Assembly: GCA_946408315.1 (NCBI GenBank)
Contig: CAMJRV010000074.1
Span: 1 to 8,909, forward strand
Direction: 5' to 3'
DNA from: an uncultured Bacillota bacterium
GTDB taxonomy: Bacteria > Bacillota > Clostridia > Peptostreptococcales > Anaerovoracaceae
Length of the DNA: 8,909 bases
This document shows, piece by piece, positions 1 through 5,933 of the stretch. A program made the translations under genes and the position numbers. A model generated the notes under the pieces. The model saw only the letters and a list, made by a program, of their open reading frames with translations. It did not search any database and was not told the origin of the DNA. Each line of letters starts with the position of its first letter. Position 1 is the first letter of the stretch.

Positions 1-98
1 CCTTTTGTAAGCCCAAAATAATAACCGATTCTGCTATCTACGCTAGTAATGTTATATTGGTAATAGTCATAAAACTCATCTGTTAAGATTTTTTTCAT
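1..98 (-). CDS. Unrecognised protein, N-terminal 32 residues only (runs off left edge)
   Basis: The reading frame opens with ATG at 98-96 and stays open to the window edge. It begins MKKILTDEFYDYYQYNITSV and continues to about residue 32 (ending YYFGLTK). The fragment is rich in Tyr and Asp and has no signal peptide or membrane segment. Start choice: AAGGAGGA at 112-105 lies 6 nt before this ATG. An earlier ATG at 103-101 is followed directly by TAA, so it forms only a start-stop pair and sits too close to the ribosome-binding site. A promoter and a folded leader lie upstream. I do not recognise the family. It is divergent from the spore coat gene, but that alone does not show a sporulation role. 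Confidence 0.6.
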   Translation of the reverse strand, partial: MKKILTDEFYDYYQYNITSVDSRIGYYFGLTK

Positions 99-123
99 TA
101 CATGTCCTCCTTATTCATTCGAC

Positions 124-170
124 GCTCTCTTGCGGAGAGCAGCTTCAGACGGGCGGCCTATCCGGCGTCT
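124..170 (-). promoter_or_regulatory. Folded 5' leader of the left-edge gene (two hairpins)
   Basis: The roughly 90-nt leader between the minus-strand promoter and the gene can form two hairpins. One pairs AGACG (147-151) with CGTCT (166-170), with an inner CGG/CCG pairing. The other pairs GCTCTC (124-129) with GAGAGC (135-140) around a 5-nt loop. Neither is followed by a T run, so they are not simple terminators. The leader does not match any riboswitch class I can recall. It may affect mRNA stability or translation of the downstream gene. Confidence 0.4.
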
Positions 171-194
171 TGCCTTCAAAAGACGACCCTTTCC

Positions 195-222
195 ATTATA
201 TCAATTTCATAAAAAAAGTAAA
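195..222 (-). promoter_or_regulatory. Probable sigma-A promoter for the left-edge gene
   Basis: On the minus strand, a perfect TATAAT (200-195) lies 16 nt downstream of TTTACT (222-217), which matches TTGACA at 4 of 6 positions. Transcription would start near 188 and give a leader of about 90 nt before the ATG at 98. The A/T-rich DNA around the -35 element is typical of Bacillota promoters. Confidence 0.5.
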
Positions 223-274
223 TAGCGTGCAAAAAAAATGATAGCGACGCAGGAATAATATGGAAACAGTTCAG

Positions 275-318
275 AGCGCTTGATCGAAGTGCTGCAGACC
301 GCGGCTGAATCAAGCGTT
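275..318. repeat. Inverted repeat, 10-bp arms, 24-nt loop
   Basis: AGCGCTTGAT at 275-284 pairs with ATCAAGCGTT at 309-318. Eight central base pairs are perfect, followed by one G-T wobble and a final A-T pair. The loop contains further GC-rich partial pairing. No T run follows in either direction, so a terminator role is unlikely. It lies about 40 bp left of a larger inverted repeat. Confidence 0.5.
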
Positions 319-355
319 GGAGGGATTTTGAGGTACGCTCCGCTCAATCGAGCAG

Positions 356-415
356 CATGTTCAGCTATTGTCAAACGCCGATTATTGTACACGTTTGTTT
401 GACAATCTGAACATG
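356..415. repeat. Large inverted repeat, 18 paired bases per arm
   Basis: The left arm is CATGTTCAG (356-364), a 2-nt bulge CT, then ATTGTCAAA (367-375). The right arm is TTTGACAAT (398-406) joined directly to CTGAACATG (407-415). All 18 paired positions match exactly, with a 22-nt loop between. The right arm contains a perfect TTGACA (399-404). No T run follows. It could be an operator for a large dimer, a transcript fold, or the remnant of a small mobile element. It sits just upstream of the coat gene promoter. Confidence 0.65.
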
Positions 416-421
416 GCAAGA

Positions 422-451
422 TTGATATTTCTATGTTCTGGGCCGTATAAT
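422..451 (+). promoter_or_regulatory. Promoter of the spore coat gene, sigma-E-like (sigma-A also fits)
   Basis: TGATATT (423-429), 14 nt, then CGTATAAT (444-451) matches the Bacillus sigma-E consensus (KMATATT, 13-15 nt, CATACAHT) at 6 of 7 and 6 of 8 positions. The same bases also read as a sigma-A promoter: TTGATA (422-427), 18 nt, TATAAT (446-451). Transcription would begin near 458, about 36 nt before the TTG start. A mother-cell sigma factor would suit a coat protein gene; that part is inference. Confidence 0.5.
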
Positions 452-493
452 TTCTCCTCTCATCTCCAAACTATTCTTATGGAGGTGATTATT

Positions 494-1084
494 TTGCAAG
501 GACAATTGAGCCAGAAAGAAAGAATGCTGTTGGAAGATTTAAAAAAGGAAGAAGATCTCTGCGTCATAAAATACCAAAGTTATGCAAGTCAGGCGAAGGA
601 TCCTCAACTGAGCCAGTTATTTAACAAGTTAGCGGGAGAAGAACAGAAGCATTACTCCACCATAAACCAGATTCTGCAGAGCGGCGGACAGTTCCAGCCG
701 GGTCAGCAGGGCCAGGGCGGCGGTCAGCAAGGTCAGGGAGGCGGACAACAAGGCCAGGGACAGAAACAGAGCCAGGGCGGCGGTCAGATGAGCATCGCTT
801 CTCAGGGAATGCAGTCGGGAGGCCAGATGGGCCAGGCTGCCTCAAAGATCAACCTGAACCAGATGGGAACCGGCGGCAGCGCGCAGCAAAGTCAGGACCA
901 ACACATGCTGCATGACATGCTTTCTACGGAAAAATATGTTTCCAGCGCTTACGATACCGGAGTCTTTGAATCGAGTCATCCGAATATAAGACAGGCGCTT
1001 CAGAAGATTCAGCAGGACGAACAGGGCCACGGAGAACAGATCTTTCAGTATATGAACAGCCACGGAATGTACCAAGTGCAGTAA
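494..1084 (+). CDS. CotF-like spore coat protein with Gly/Gln-rich linker
   Basis: This 196-aa protein is probably a structural or accessory component of the spore coat. Residues about 4-60 form a helical ferritin-like segment with charged heptads and an E-E-x-K-H stretch. Residues about 66-125 are a low-complexity Gly/Gln linker with near-exact GQGGGQQ repeats. Residues about 137-196 look like a Coat_F domain: MLHDMLSTEKYVSSAYDTG, then a D/E-Q-x-H-x-E-Q-IFQYMN motif near the end. Start choice: GGAGGTGAT at 481-489 gives 8 nt from GGAGG to TTG at 494. The ATG at 479 overlaps the ribosome-binding site and the one at 368 lies in the inverted repeat, so neither is likely. A single-gene unit is suggested by its own promoter and a terminator at 1141-1176. 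The two helical domains look like a duplication of one fold separated by the linker. Confidence 0.85.
   Translation: MQGQLSQKERMLLEDLKKEEDLCVIKYQSYASQAKDPQLSQLFNKLAGEEQKHYSTINQILQSGGQFQPGQQGQGGGQQGQGGGQQGQGQKQSQGGGQMSIASQGMQSGGQMGQAASKINLNQMGTGGSAQQSQDQHMLHDMLSTEKYVSSAYDTGVFESSHPNIRQALQKIQQDEQGHGEQIFQYMNSHGMYQVQ
701..760 (+). repeat. 21-bp tandem repeat within the coat gene linker
   Basis: Two full 21-bp units (710-730 and 731-751) each encode GQGGGQQ, flanked by partial units at 701-709 (GQQ) and 752-760 (GQG). The units differ at only a few, mostly silent, positions. A related SQGGGQM segment follows at about 773-790. The repeat keeps the frame, so gain or loss of a unit would only change linker length. 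Confidence 0.8.
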
Positions 1085-1140
1085 CTTGGATATGACCGTT
1101 TGATATGGCTGCCTGAAATCAACAACCAAGACATTCGTTT

Positions 1141-1176
1141 AAAGCCCCGCACGGTACAAAACCGTACGGGGCTTTT
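1141..1176 (+). terminator. Rho-independent terminator after the coat gene
   Basis: GCCCCG (1144-1149) pairs with CGGGGC (1167-1172), and ACGGT (1151-1155) pairs with ACCGT (1161-1165) across one C-A mismatch. The loop is ACAAA and TTTT follows at 1173-1176. It lies 56 nt after the coat gene stop. On the opposite strand the stem is followed by only TTT, so it may weakly stop convergent transcription from the LacI gene as well. Confidence 0.8.
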
Positions 1177-1265
1177 GCTGTTCATTATCGATTTATCAGT
1201 GTGTCGGTCGGAGCCCAAACCATTGAAACTTCTTGTGTTTCGCAAGAAAAGAAGGTACAATAAAA

Positions 1266-2255
1266 TTATAGATTTCGACAACTATCGCGTTCCATGATCG
1301 TATGCGGCAGGATGATGGACGCCAGCTCGGATTGGCCCTCCCCGGAAAGAATGATGTCGATGCTGCGGCGGGCGATCTGGTCCAACGGCTGTCCCACTGA
1401 GGTGAGCTGCGGCCGGATTTCAACGGCCTGCGAACCGTTGTCAAAACCCAGAACTGAAACATCCTCCGGCACCCGAATTCGGTGGTCCTTCAGGGCCGCG
1501 AGAGCTCCGGCGGCCATCTCGTCGTTGAAGGCGAATACGGCAGAAAAGGTAAGACCCCTGCCAAGCAGTTCTGTCATGGCACGGTACCCATCCGCGAAGG
1601 AGTACCAGGCATGCGCGATGTGATTGTCAGGCAGCTGCAGATTTGCGTCCGCAAACGCCTTTTTGCATCCCATGATCCGCTTCGATCCGGAACTAATGGC
1701 CTCTGCCTGATCAGAGATCAGTACGATATGTTTGTGCCCCTTCCGAATCAGGTAATTGGCGCCATCATAGGCGGCAGTCAGGTCGTCAATGCGAACGGAA
1801 GGGATCCGCTGCGTCATAGACTGACCGCTGCAAAAGACCATAGGAATAGCAGGAGGATTGAGAAATTCCATAAAATCTCTGTCCCCTCCCTCATGCAACA
1901 ATACGATACCAACGGGATTTATGTTGCGGATCAGGGAGGCGCAGTTCCGTGTATGCATGGATTCGTGCTGGCACAGGACGACCATATGCCGGCCAAGCTC
2001 GTCAGCGTAGTGTTGGAGCTCGGTCAGCATATCAATCTGAAAACGATGTTTAAAATAAGGGGTTACGGTGACAATCGGACCGTTTCCGCCCACCTTGCGG
2101 CGCTGATATTTGGCTGAAGGCTGATAACCGGTCTCTTCAGCCACCTGCCGGATACGCTCACTAAGCCCATGGCTCATGGTAGCACTTCCGCTAAAATATC
2201 GGGACACAGTGGCGGGCGAAACGCCGCACCGCTTGGCAAATTCGTGAATATTCAT
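1266..2255 (-). CDS. LacI-family transcriptional regulator
   Basis: This 329-aa protein has the usual LacI/GalR length. Residues 2-23 are the helix-turn-helix (FAKRCGVSPATVSRYFSGSA), a near-canonical recognition helix. Residues from about 60 onward form a periplasmic-binding-protein-like effector domain, including VLLHEGG, IDDLTAAYDGANYLI, FAFNDEMAAGAL, VPEDVSVLGFDN and a late PQLTSVGQPL motif. The hinge helix is odd: where the family normally has N-x-x-A-R-x-L, residues 47-53 read SAKYQRR, so the leucine that inserts into the operator centre is missing. Start: GGAGGT at 2273-2268 is 12 nt before ATG 2255, a long but acceptable gap, and no nearer start exists. It is divergent from the PHP operon, with 41 bp between start codons, so local control of that operon is likely. 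The effector is unknown. Confidence 0.92.
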   Translation of the reverse strand: MNIHEFAKRCGVSPATVSRYFSGSATMSHGLSERIRQVAEETGYQPSAKYQRRKVGGNGPIVTVTPYFKHRFQIDMLTELQHYADELGRHMVVLCQHESMHTRNCASLIRNINPVGIVLLHEGGDRDFMEFLNPPAIPMVFCSGQSMTQRIPSVRIDDLTAAYDGANYLIRKGHKHIVLISDQAEAISSGSKRIMGCKKAFADANLQLPDNHIAHAWYSFADGYRAMTELLGRGLTFSAVFAFNDEMAAGALAALKDHRIRVPEDVSVLGFDNGSQAVEIRPQLTSVGQPLDQIARRSIDIILSGEGQSELASIILPHTIMERDSCRNL

Positions 2256-2260
2256 AGATA
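2233..2260 (+). promoter_or_regulatory. Weak candidate promoter of the PHP operon, with palindrome in the spacer
   Basis: TTGGCA (2233-2238, 5 of 6 to consensus), 16 nt, then TAGATA (2255-2260, weak -10). It lies inside the first codons of the divergent LacI gene, because only 41 bp separate the two starts. Its spacer contains the perfect 10-bp palindrome TGAATATTCA (2245-2254), which overlaps the LacI start codon. A repressor bound there could block both genes. The -10 is poor, so this is tentative. Confidence 0.3.
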
Positions 2261-2296
2261 ACCGCTGACCTCCAAACTAAGATAAGGAGAAACAAT

Positions 2297-2761
2297 ATGC
2301 TGATTCTATTGGATGAGGAGTACCACTTTTCCCCCCGGGACGATAAGACTAATTTCCACGTTGATTTTTCGGTGCCGGAGGGCTTCGACGTCCTGTGCTG
2401 CGAATGCCGGTATGCTCCTAAGGAAATTACGGACGCGGAGCTGAAGAGAGAAGTGATTACAGCCAATATTGGAAAATATATTCCGCGAGAGAAACTGGCA
2501 TCCTACTCTGCGGAGGAGCAAACGCTGGTAAATCTCCTCACTTTTTCCCTGGACTATGAGGACAAATACATTGGCTGTGCACACCGCCACGCGCCGGAGA
2601 TGACGCACCGGATTTCCAAAGAGGGCTCCTCTCCCGGCTTTGTAAGCCAAGGTGCAGATGCGGGCAATTGGCACGCAGTAATCAATATTCATTCTATCAC
2701 ATCTCCGGTTGTTACGTACAGCCTGAAAATTTCCGCGTTCAAAAAGGAGGAGGTCTTATGA
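2297..2761 (+). CDS. Small beta-rich protein, likely detached N-terminal domain of a CehA/McbA-type PHP hydrolase
   Basis: This 154-aa protein has no signal peptide or membrane helix and is probably cytoplasmic. It alternates short hydrophobic strands and turns (FHVDFSVPEGFDVLCCECRY, LLTFSLDYED, WHAVINIHSI, TYSLKISAF), which suggests a beta-sandwich. The segment SSPGFVSQGADAGNWHAVIN near residue 110-130 resembles the S-P-G-F...G...G-x-W pattern that I recall preceding the PHP domain in CehA/McbA-type proteins. Start: AAGGAG at 2284-2289, 7 nt before ATG. Its stop codon overlaps the next start as ATGA, so the two are translationally coupled. The inferred role is to pair with, or regulate access to, the hydrolase. 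I cannot exclude an unrelated function. Confidence 0.7.
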   Translation: MLILLDEEYHFSPRDDKTNFHVDFSVPEGFDVLCCECRYAPKEITDAELKREVITANIGKYIPREKLASYSAEEQTLVNLLTFSLDYEDKYIGCAHRHAPEMTHRISKEGSSPGFVSQGADAGNWHAVINIHSITSPVVTYSLKISAFKKEEVL

Positions 2762-3753
2762 TCACATACAAGGCTATGGAAATGCATACCCACACGCTGC
2801 ACAGTGACGGAACCTTTACCGTGCCGGAGCTTTGCCGCAGTGCGCTTGCACACGGCTTTGACGGCGTGGCGCTGACGGATCATAACACGTTGGCTCCCTA
2901 TGAGCAGATCACACCGGATCTGGAAAGGGAGACGATACCGATTGTCCGCGGCATTGAGTGGACCACCTTTTTCGGCCATATGCTGGTTCTGGGAAGCAAC
3001 CGGTATGTGGACTGGCGTCTGGCAACCCCCAACACTATCGACGAATACCTGCGCAAGATCCATCAGGCAGACGGCGTCGTCGGCATTGCCCATCCATTTG
3101 CGCTGGGCAGCCCTTTCTGCACCGGCTGTCACTGGCAATACAACGTGCGGGATTGGGAAGAGATCGATTATATCGAAATCTGGTCGGAGGACTTCGCTCC
3201 GCTCAATCCCATCAACCACCGAGCATTCCAGTGGTGGACAGATTTGCTCAATCGCGGTTTTCACATTGCGGCGACGCAGGGTCGAGATTGGCACGGGCCC
3301 TTATCGAGACCAGAGAACCTGTCCGTCACCTATCTGGGAGTGGAAAACGGCATAGTCAACACGGAAACCGTCAAGGAAGCTCTGCGCAGGGGTCGCAGCT
3401 ACGTCACCACAGGACCGGCGCTTTCATTTGCCATCGAGCAGGACGGCGTACAGGCGGGACCGGGAACTACCGTAAAGCCCGGTGCTGCCACGGCGCGGAT
3501 TGCTCTTGACCTCGGCACGCGCCGGAAACACTGGGAGGAATTCGGAATCAAACCCCAACGGATCGTGGTGGTGCAGAACGGTGCTCCCGTAGCGCAGGAG
3601 ATTTGTGAGGTTTGCGAGAACGAGCAGGTTCATGTATATACGCCGACGCTTTCGCTGTGGCCGGGATGGCTGCGGCTGGAAGTATACGGCGACTATCTGG
3701 ACCGTTCGGATACGCTCCTTGCCTTTACCAGCCCGATTTATGCAGCCTATTAA
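2758..3753 (+). CDS. PHP-domain metallohydrolase, CehA/McbA type
   Basis: This 331-aa protein is a predicted metal-dependent hydrolase, probably of a phosphoester or similar ester. PHP metal ligands are visible in order: H10-x-H12 (MHTHTLHSDG), D41-H42 (LTDHNT), E67 (RGIEW), H74 (FGHML), H112 (GIAHPF) and the closing D177-x-H179 (GRDWH). From about residue 230 (GRSYVTTGPAL onward) a beta-sandwich tail follows, as in the CehA/McbA group. There is no signal peptide, so it should act in the cytoplasm. Start: AAGGAGG at 2744-2750 lies 7 nt before ATG 2758. An open frame extends upstream to 2668 but lacks a ribosome-binding site. It overlaps the preceding gene by 4 nt. A strong terminator follows. 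The substrate cannot be read from the sequence. The nearby importer and oxidoreductase suggest it acts on an imported compound. Confidence 0.88.
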   Translation: MITYKAMEMHTHTLHSDGTFTVPELCRSALAHGFDGVALTDHNTLAPYEQITPDLERETIPIVRGIEWTTFFGHMLVLGSNRYVDWRLATPNTIDEYLRKIHQADGVVGIAHPFALGSPFCTGCHWQYNVRDWEEIDYIEIWSEDFAPLNPINHRAFQWWTDLLNRGFHIAATQGRDWHGPLSRPENLSVTYLGVENGIVNTETVKEALRRGRSYVTTGPALSFAIEQDGVQAGPGTTVKPGAATARIALDLGTRRKHWEEFGIKPQRIVVVQNGAPVAQEICEVCENEQVHVYTPTLSLWPGWLRLEVYGDYLDRSDTLLAFTSPIYAAY

Positions 3754-3784
3754 AGCATTTTTTCTTTCGTTCCGGTTAGTAAAA

Positions 3785-3820
3785 AGGGCGGACACACTCG
3801 GTGTCCGCCTTGTTTGTTTT
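3785..3820. terminator. Strong bidirectional terminator between convergent operons
   Basis: GGCGGACAC (3787-3795) pairs perfectly with GTGTCCGCC (3801-3809) around the loop ACTCG. On the plus strand TTGTTTGTTTT follows. On the minus strand CTTTTT follows. It therefore ends both the PHP operon (stop at 3753) and the ABC operon (stop at 3853). Confidence 0.9.
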
Positions 3821-3852
3821 CTGTATCGATTCCTTTCGATCGGCTGAGCGTG

Positions 3853-4734
3853 TTACTGCTTTTCCCATGCCCGTTCCTTGAGATTGCTGTAGATGTATAC
3901 CACCGCCGAGACAGAGCAGATCAGGAACATGATGACCGACACCGCCGCAGCCCGTTCCATGTCCGCGTACTTGGCGAACTGGTCAAACAGGGAAATACCC
4001 AGCATCTTAGGCTGAACGGACCCCATGATCAGGTACGGTGTGGTGAATCCGCCGACGTTCCCCATGAATACAAAGGTAGCGGCTACCATGACGTCTTTGA
4101 TGGACATCGGAACAATCATGGTCCGGAAAACACACAGCCTCCCCGCCCCCACATCCCTTGCGCTCTCAATCATGGAGTCAGGAATGCCGGCCAGGGCGGC
4201 CGAAATCAGCATAGCTGAAAAGGGGATGTTGAACCACAGATTCATAGTCAGCAGTCCGGCGGTGTTGAACATGAGGGCCGGTTGAAATTCAACTCCGAAC
4301 AAAAGGAGCGCCAATCGGCTGATTACGCCGGTGTCCCGAATCGTCACAATGACAGCATAGATGGCAACCATTCCGGGGATAAATCTCGGAATCAGGTACA
4401 GTCTCCCGATCAGAAGACTGACCCTTGACTTCACAAAGCGCAGGTATAAAGCAAGCGCGTATGCGAACACCGTAGAAAGCACGGATGTGACCACCACCAC
4501 GAACAGGGTATACAGGATATTCGCAAGCTCCCTCGGCTCCGTGAAAAAGTAGACGTAGTTCGCCAGCGTAAAGCCTTCCTGCCCGCGCACGGTAAACGAA
4601 CGGATCACGGAGTTGACAATCGGGTATGCCACGATGAGCAGCACCACGATAAATGCAGGCAGCACTAAGGCATATGCACTCAGGAGCTGATTGCGTTTTT
4701 TCCGTTTTGCATGATTTTGCAAGATATCAGACAT
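3853..4734 (-). CDS. ABC importer permease (MalF/PotB-like), second permease of the operon
   Basis: This 293-aa inner-membrane protein forms half of the transport channel. A basic N-terminus (NHAKRKKRN) precedes the first membrane helix (residues about 17-44). Further helices lie near 72-98, 112-132, 153-181, 213-240 and 262-283, giving six. The cytoplasmic EAA loop that docks on the ATPase is ESARDVGAG at 190-198, with its conserved downstream Pro at 209. Start ATG 4734 follows GGAGGTG at 4751-4745. That gap is rather long (about 10-12 nt), but AAAGG lies closer. The gene begins 18 nt after the binding-protein stop and is last in the operon, before the terminator at 3785-3820. Confidence 0.9.
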   Translation of the reverse strand: MSDILQNHAKRKKRNQLLSAYALVLPAFIVVLLIVAYPIVNSVIRSFTVRGQEGFTLANYVYFFTEPRELANILYTLFVVVVTSVLSTVFAYALALYLRFVKSRVSLLIGRLYLIPRFIPGMVAIYAVIVTIRDTGVISRLALLLFGVEFQPALMFNTAGLLTMNLWFNIPFSAMLISAALAGIPDSMIESARDVGAGRLCVFRTMIVPMSIKDVMVAATFVFMGNVGGFTTPYLIMGSVQPKMLGISLFDQFAKYADMERAAAVSVIMFLICSVSAVVYIYSNLKERAWEKQ

Positions 4735-4752
4735 GGCAGCCTTTCACCTCCA

Positions 4753-5907
4753 CTAGGAAAGAGTTGCGATTTCCTCATCCCAGCGCTTGTTGAACTCGAC
4801 ATACAGCTCGCCGATGCTCTGTGTGCGGAATTTGGTGACGTCCAGACCGGTTACTAAAGCGGCGCTGCTGTCGTCCACTTTGATCAGCGGAATGGCGGCA
4901 ATCTCCTTGAGCTGGAGGAGCTGTGCTTCAGGTGAGAGGACGTAATTCATAAAGGCGTGAGCCCCTTCAGGATTTTTCCCAATGCTGGGGATGGCCAGCG
5001 TGTTGACCGCACCGGTCAGGGACGGCTCGATTTGATAGATTTTGGTAGTCGCGGGGAGTGTTCCCTGCTGGATCTGGGAGATAGCCATATCGGCCCAGAT
5101 GGGGCACATATCGATCTGACCGTTAGCCAACAGATCCAGAGATCCCTGGTTCTTGTTGGGATATACGACCCGCCCGCCGGACTGGTACAGATACGGATGG
5201 ATTTCGGCCAGATACTTAAATCCTGCGTCCCACTGATCTTTCCACTTCGCATCGTCGGACATCAGTGCTTCTTCAGGCATCAGATTGTATACGCTGGTAC
5301 GGGCAAAAGAGTCTCCTGCGCCGCCGGTGCCGGGAGTGTTGTAGGCAAAACGGCCGGGGTTCTCTTTAATCCAGGCGGTCAGTTCCTCAACTGTCTTAGG
5401 CGGGTTGGGAACCTTCTCGGAGTTGTAGGCCATGACGACTGTGGTGCCTCGGTATGGCATGAAGTAATCAGCCCCGATCGGCGGACGCACAGACACGTTG
5501 GCAAGGTTCGGGATTTTAGCGGGATCATACGGCACCAACAAATCGGGGCCAACCTCTCCCATGACGCGCGAAATCTGATCGTCGCCCATTTCCACAAGGT
5601 CAAAGTCCGTTTCCTTCTGGCCGGCTTTCCAAGCAGCAATCAGCTTATCTTCCACGAGCTGACCACCTGCTCCCGCAGGCAGAAATTGCAGCACGGCCTG
5701 ATAACCGTCGGGGTTGTACTCTGTGTTGGAGTTGAAGTCCTCCACCCATTTTTCATACAGGATACGCATATTGTCCGAACCTGCAACCCAGACGTTCAGC
5801 TTCTTGTTGCCGGCGGACCCGGCATCGTCGTTGCCGCCACCGCCGCAACCCGACAGCGTGCCAAGCATAAGCATCAACACGACAAGAAAAGATATTGTTT
5901 TTTTCAT
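4753..5907 (-). CDS. ABC importer substrate-binding lipoprotein, YnjB/iron/spermidine-like group
   Basis: This 384-aa protein captures the solute outside the membrane. Its lipoprotein signal is MKKTISFLVVLMLMLGTLSGC, with lipobox LSGC and Cys21, followed by a Gly/Asn/Asp-rich tether. The mature part begins KKLNVWVAGSDNM, a typical first strand of the binding-protein fold. Residues about 159-201 (MAYNSEKVPNPPKTVEELTAW, then NPGRFAYNTPG) resemble the E. coli YnjB group, which also is close to 390 aa. Start: GAGGAGGT at 5923-5916 is 8 nt before ATG 5907. An ATG at 5925 overlaps the ribosome-binding site and would spoil the signal peptide. It lies between the ATPase (26-nt gap) and the second permease (18-nt gap). 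Substrate unknown; a polyamine, thiamine-like, phosphonate or phosphorylated compound are all possible. Confidence 0.9.
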   Translation of the reverse strand: MKKTISFLVVLMLMLGTLSGCGGGGNDDAGSAGNKKLNVWVAGSDNMRILYEKWVEDFNSNTEYNPDGYQAVLQFLPAGAGGQLVEDKLIAAWKAGQKETDFDLVEMGDDQISRVMGEVGPDLLVPYDPAKIPNLANVSVRPPIGADYFMPYRGTTVVMAYNSEKVPNPPKTVEELTAWIKENPGRFAYNTPGTGGAGDSFARTSVYNLMPEEALMSDDAKWKDQWDAGFKYLAEIHPYLYQSGGRVVYPNKNQGSLDLLANGQIDMCPIWADMAISQIQQGTLPATTKIYQIEPSLTGAVNTLAIPSIGKNPEGAHAFMNYVLSPEAQLLQLKEIAAIPLIKVDDSSAALVTGLDVTKFRTQSIGELYVEFNKRWDEEIATLS

Positions 5908-5933
5908 TTTCAAGTACCTCCTCATTTTTACTA

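Larger units (their letters stand above)
223..421. other. Non-coding stretch with two inverted repeats
   Basis: I see no convincing gene between the left-edge promoter and the coat gene promoter. A minus-strand open frame at 207-419 has no ribosome-binding site and no recognisable content. A plus-strand frame opening at 368 is only an upstream extension of the coat gene. The stretch contains two inverted repeats, listed separately, and is more GC-rich in its middle than ordinary promoter DNA. Confidence 0.5.

Noticed and set aside
368..493. Extended N-terminus for the coat protein from ATG 368
   Set aside because: The extension reads through the inverted repeat and the promoter and has no ribosome-binding site. 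TTG at 494 has an excellent one.
1230..1248. Small hairpin TTCTTG/CAAGAA downstream of the LacI gene as its terminator
   Set aside because: It has only six mostly A/T pairs and is not followed by a T run on the minus strand; the GC-rich hairpin at 1144-1172 is a better candidate.
1482..2117. 211-aa plus-strand open frame
   Set aside because: It is antisense to the LacI gene and has no ribosome-binding site or domain.
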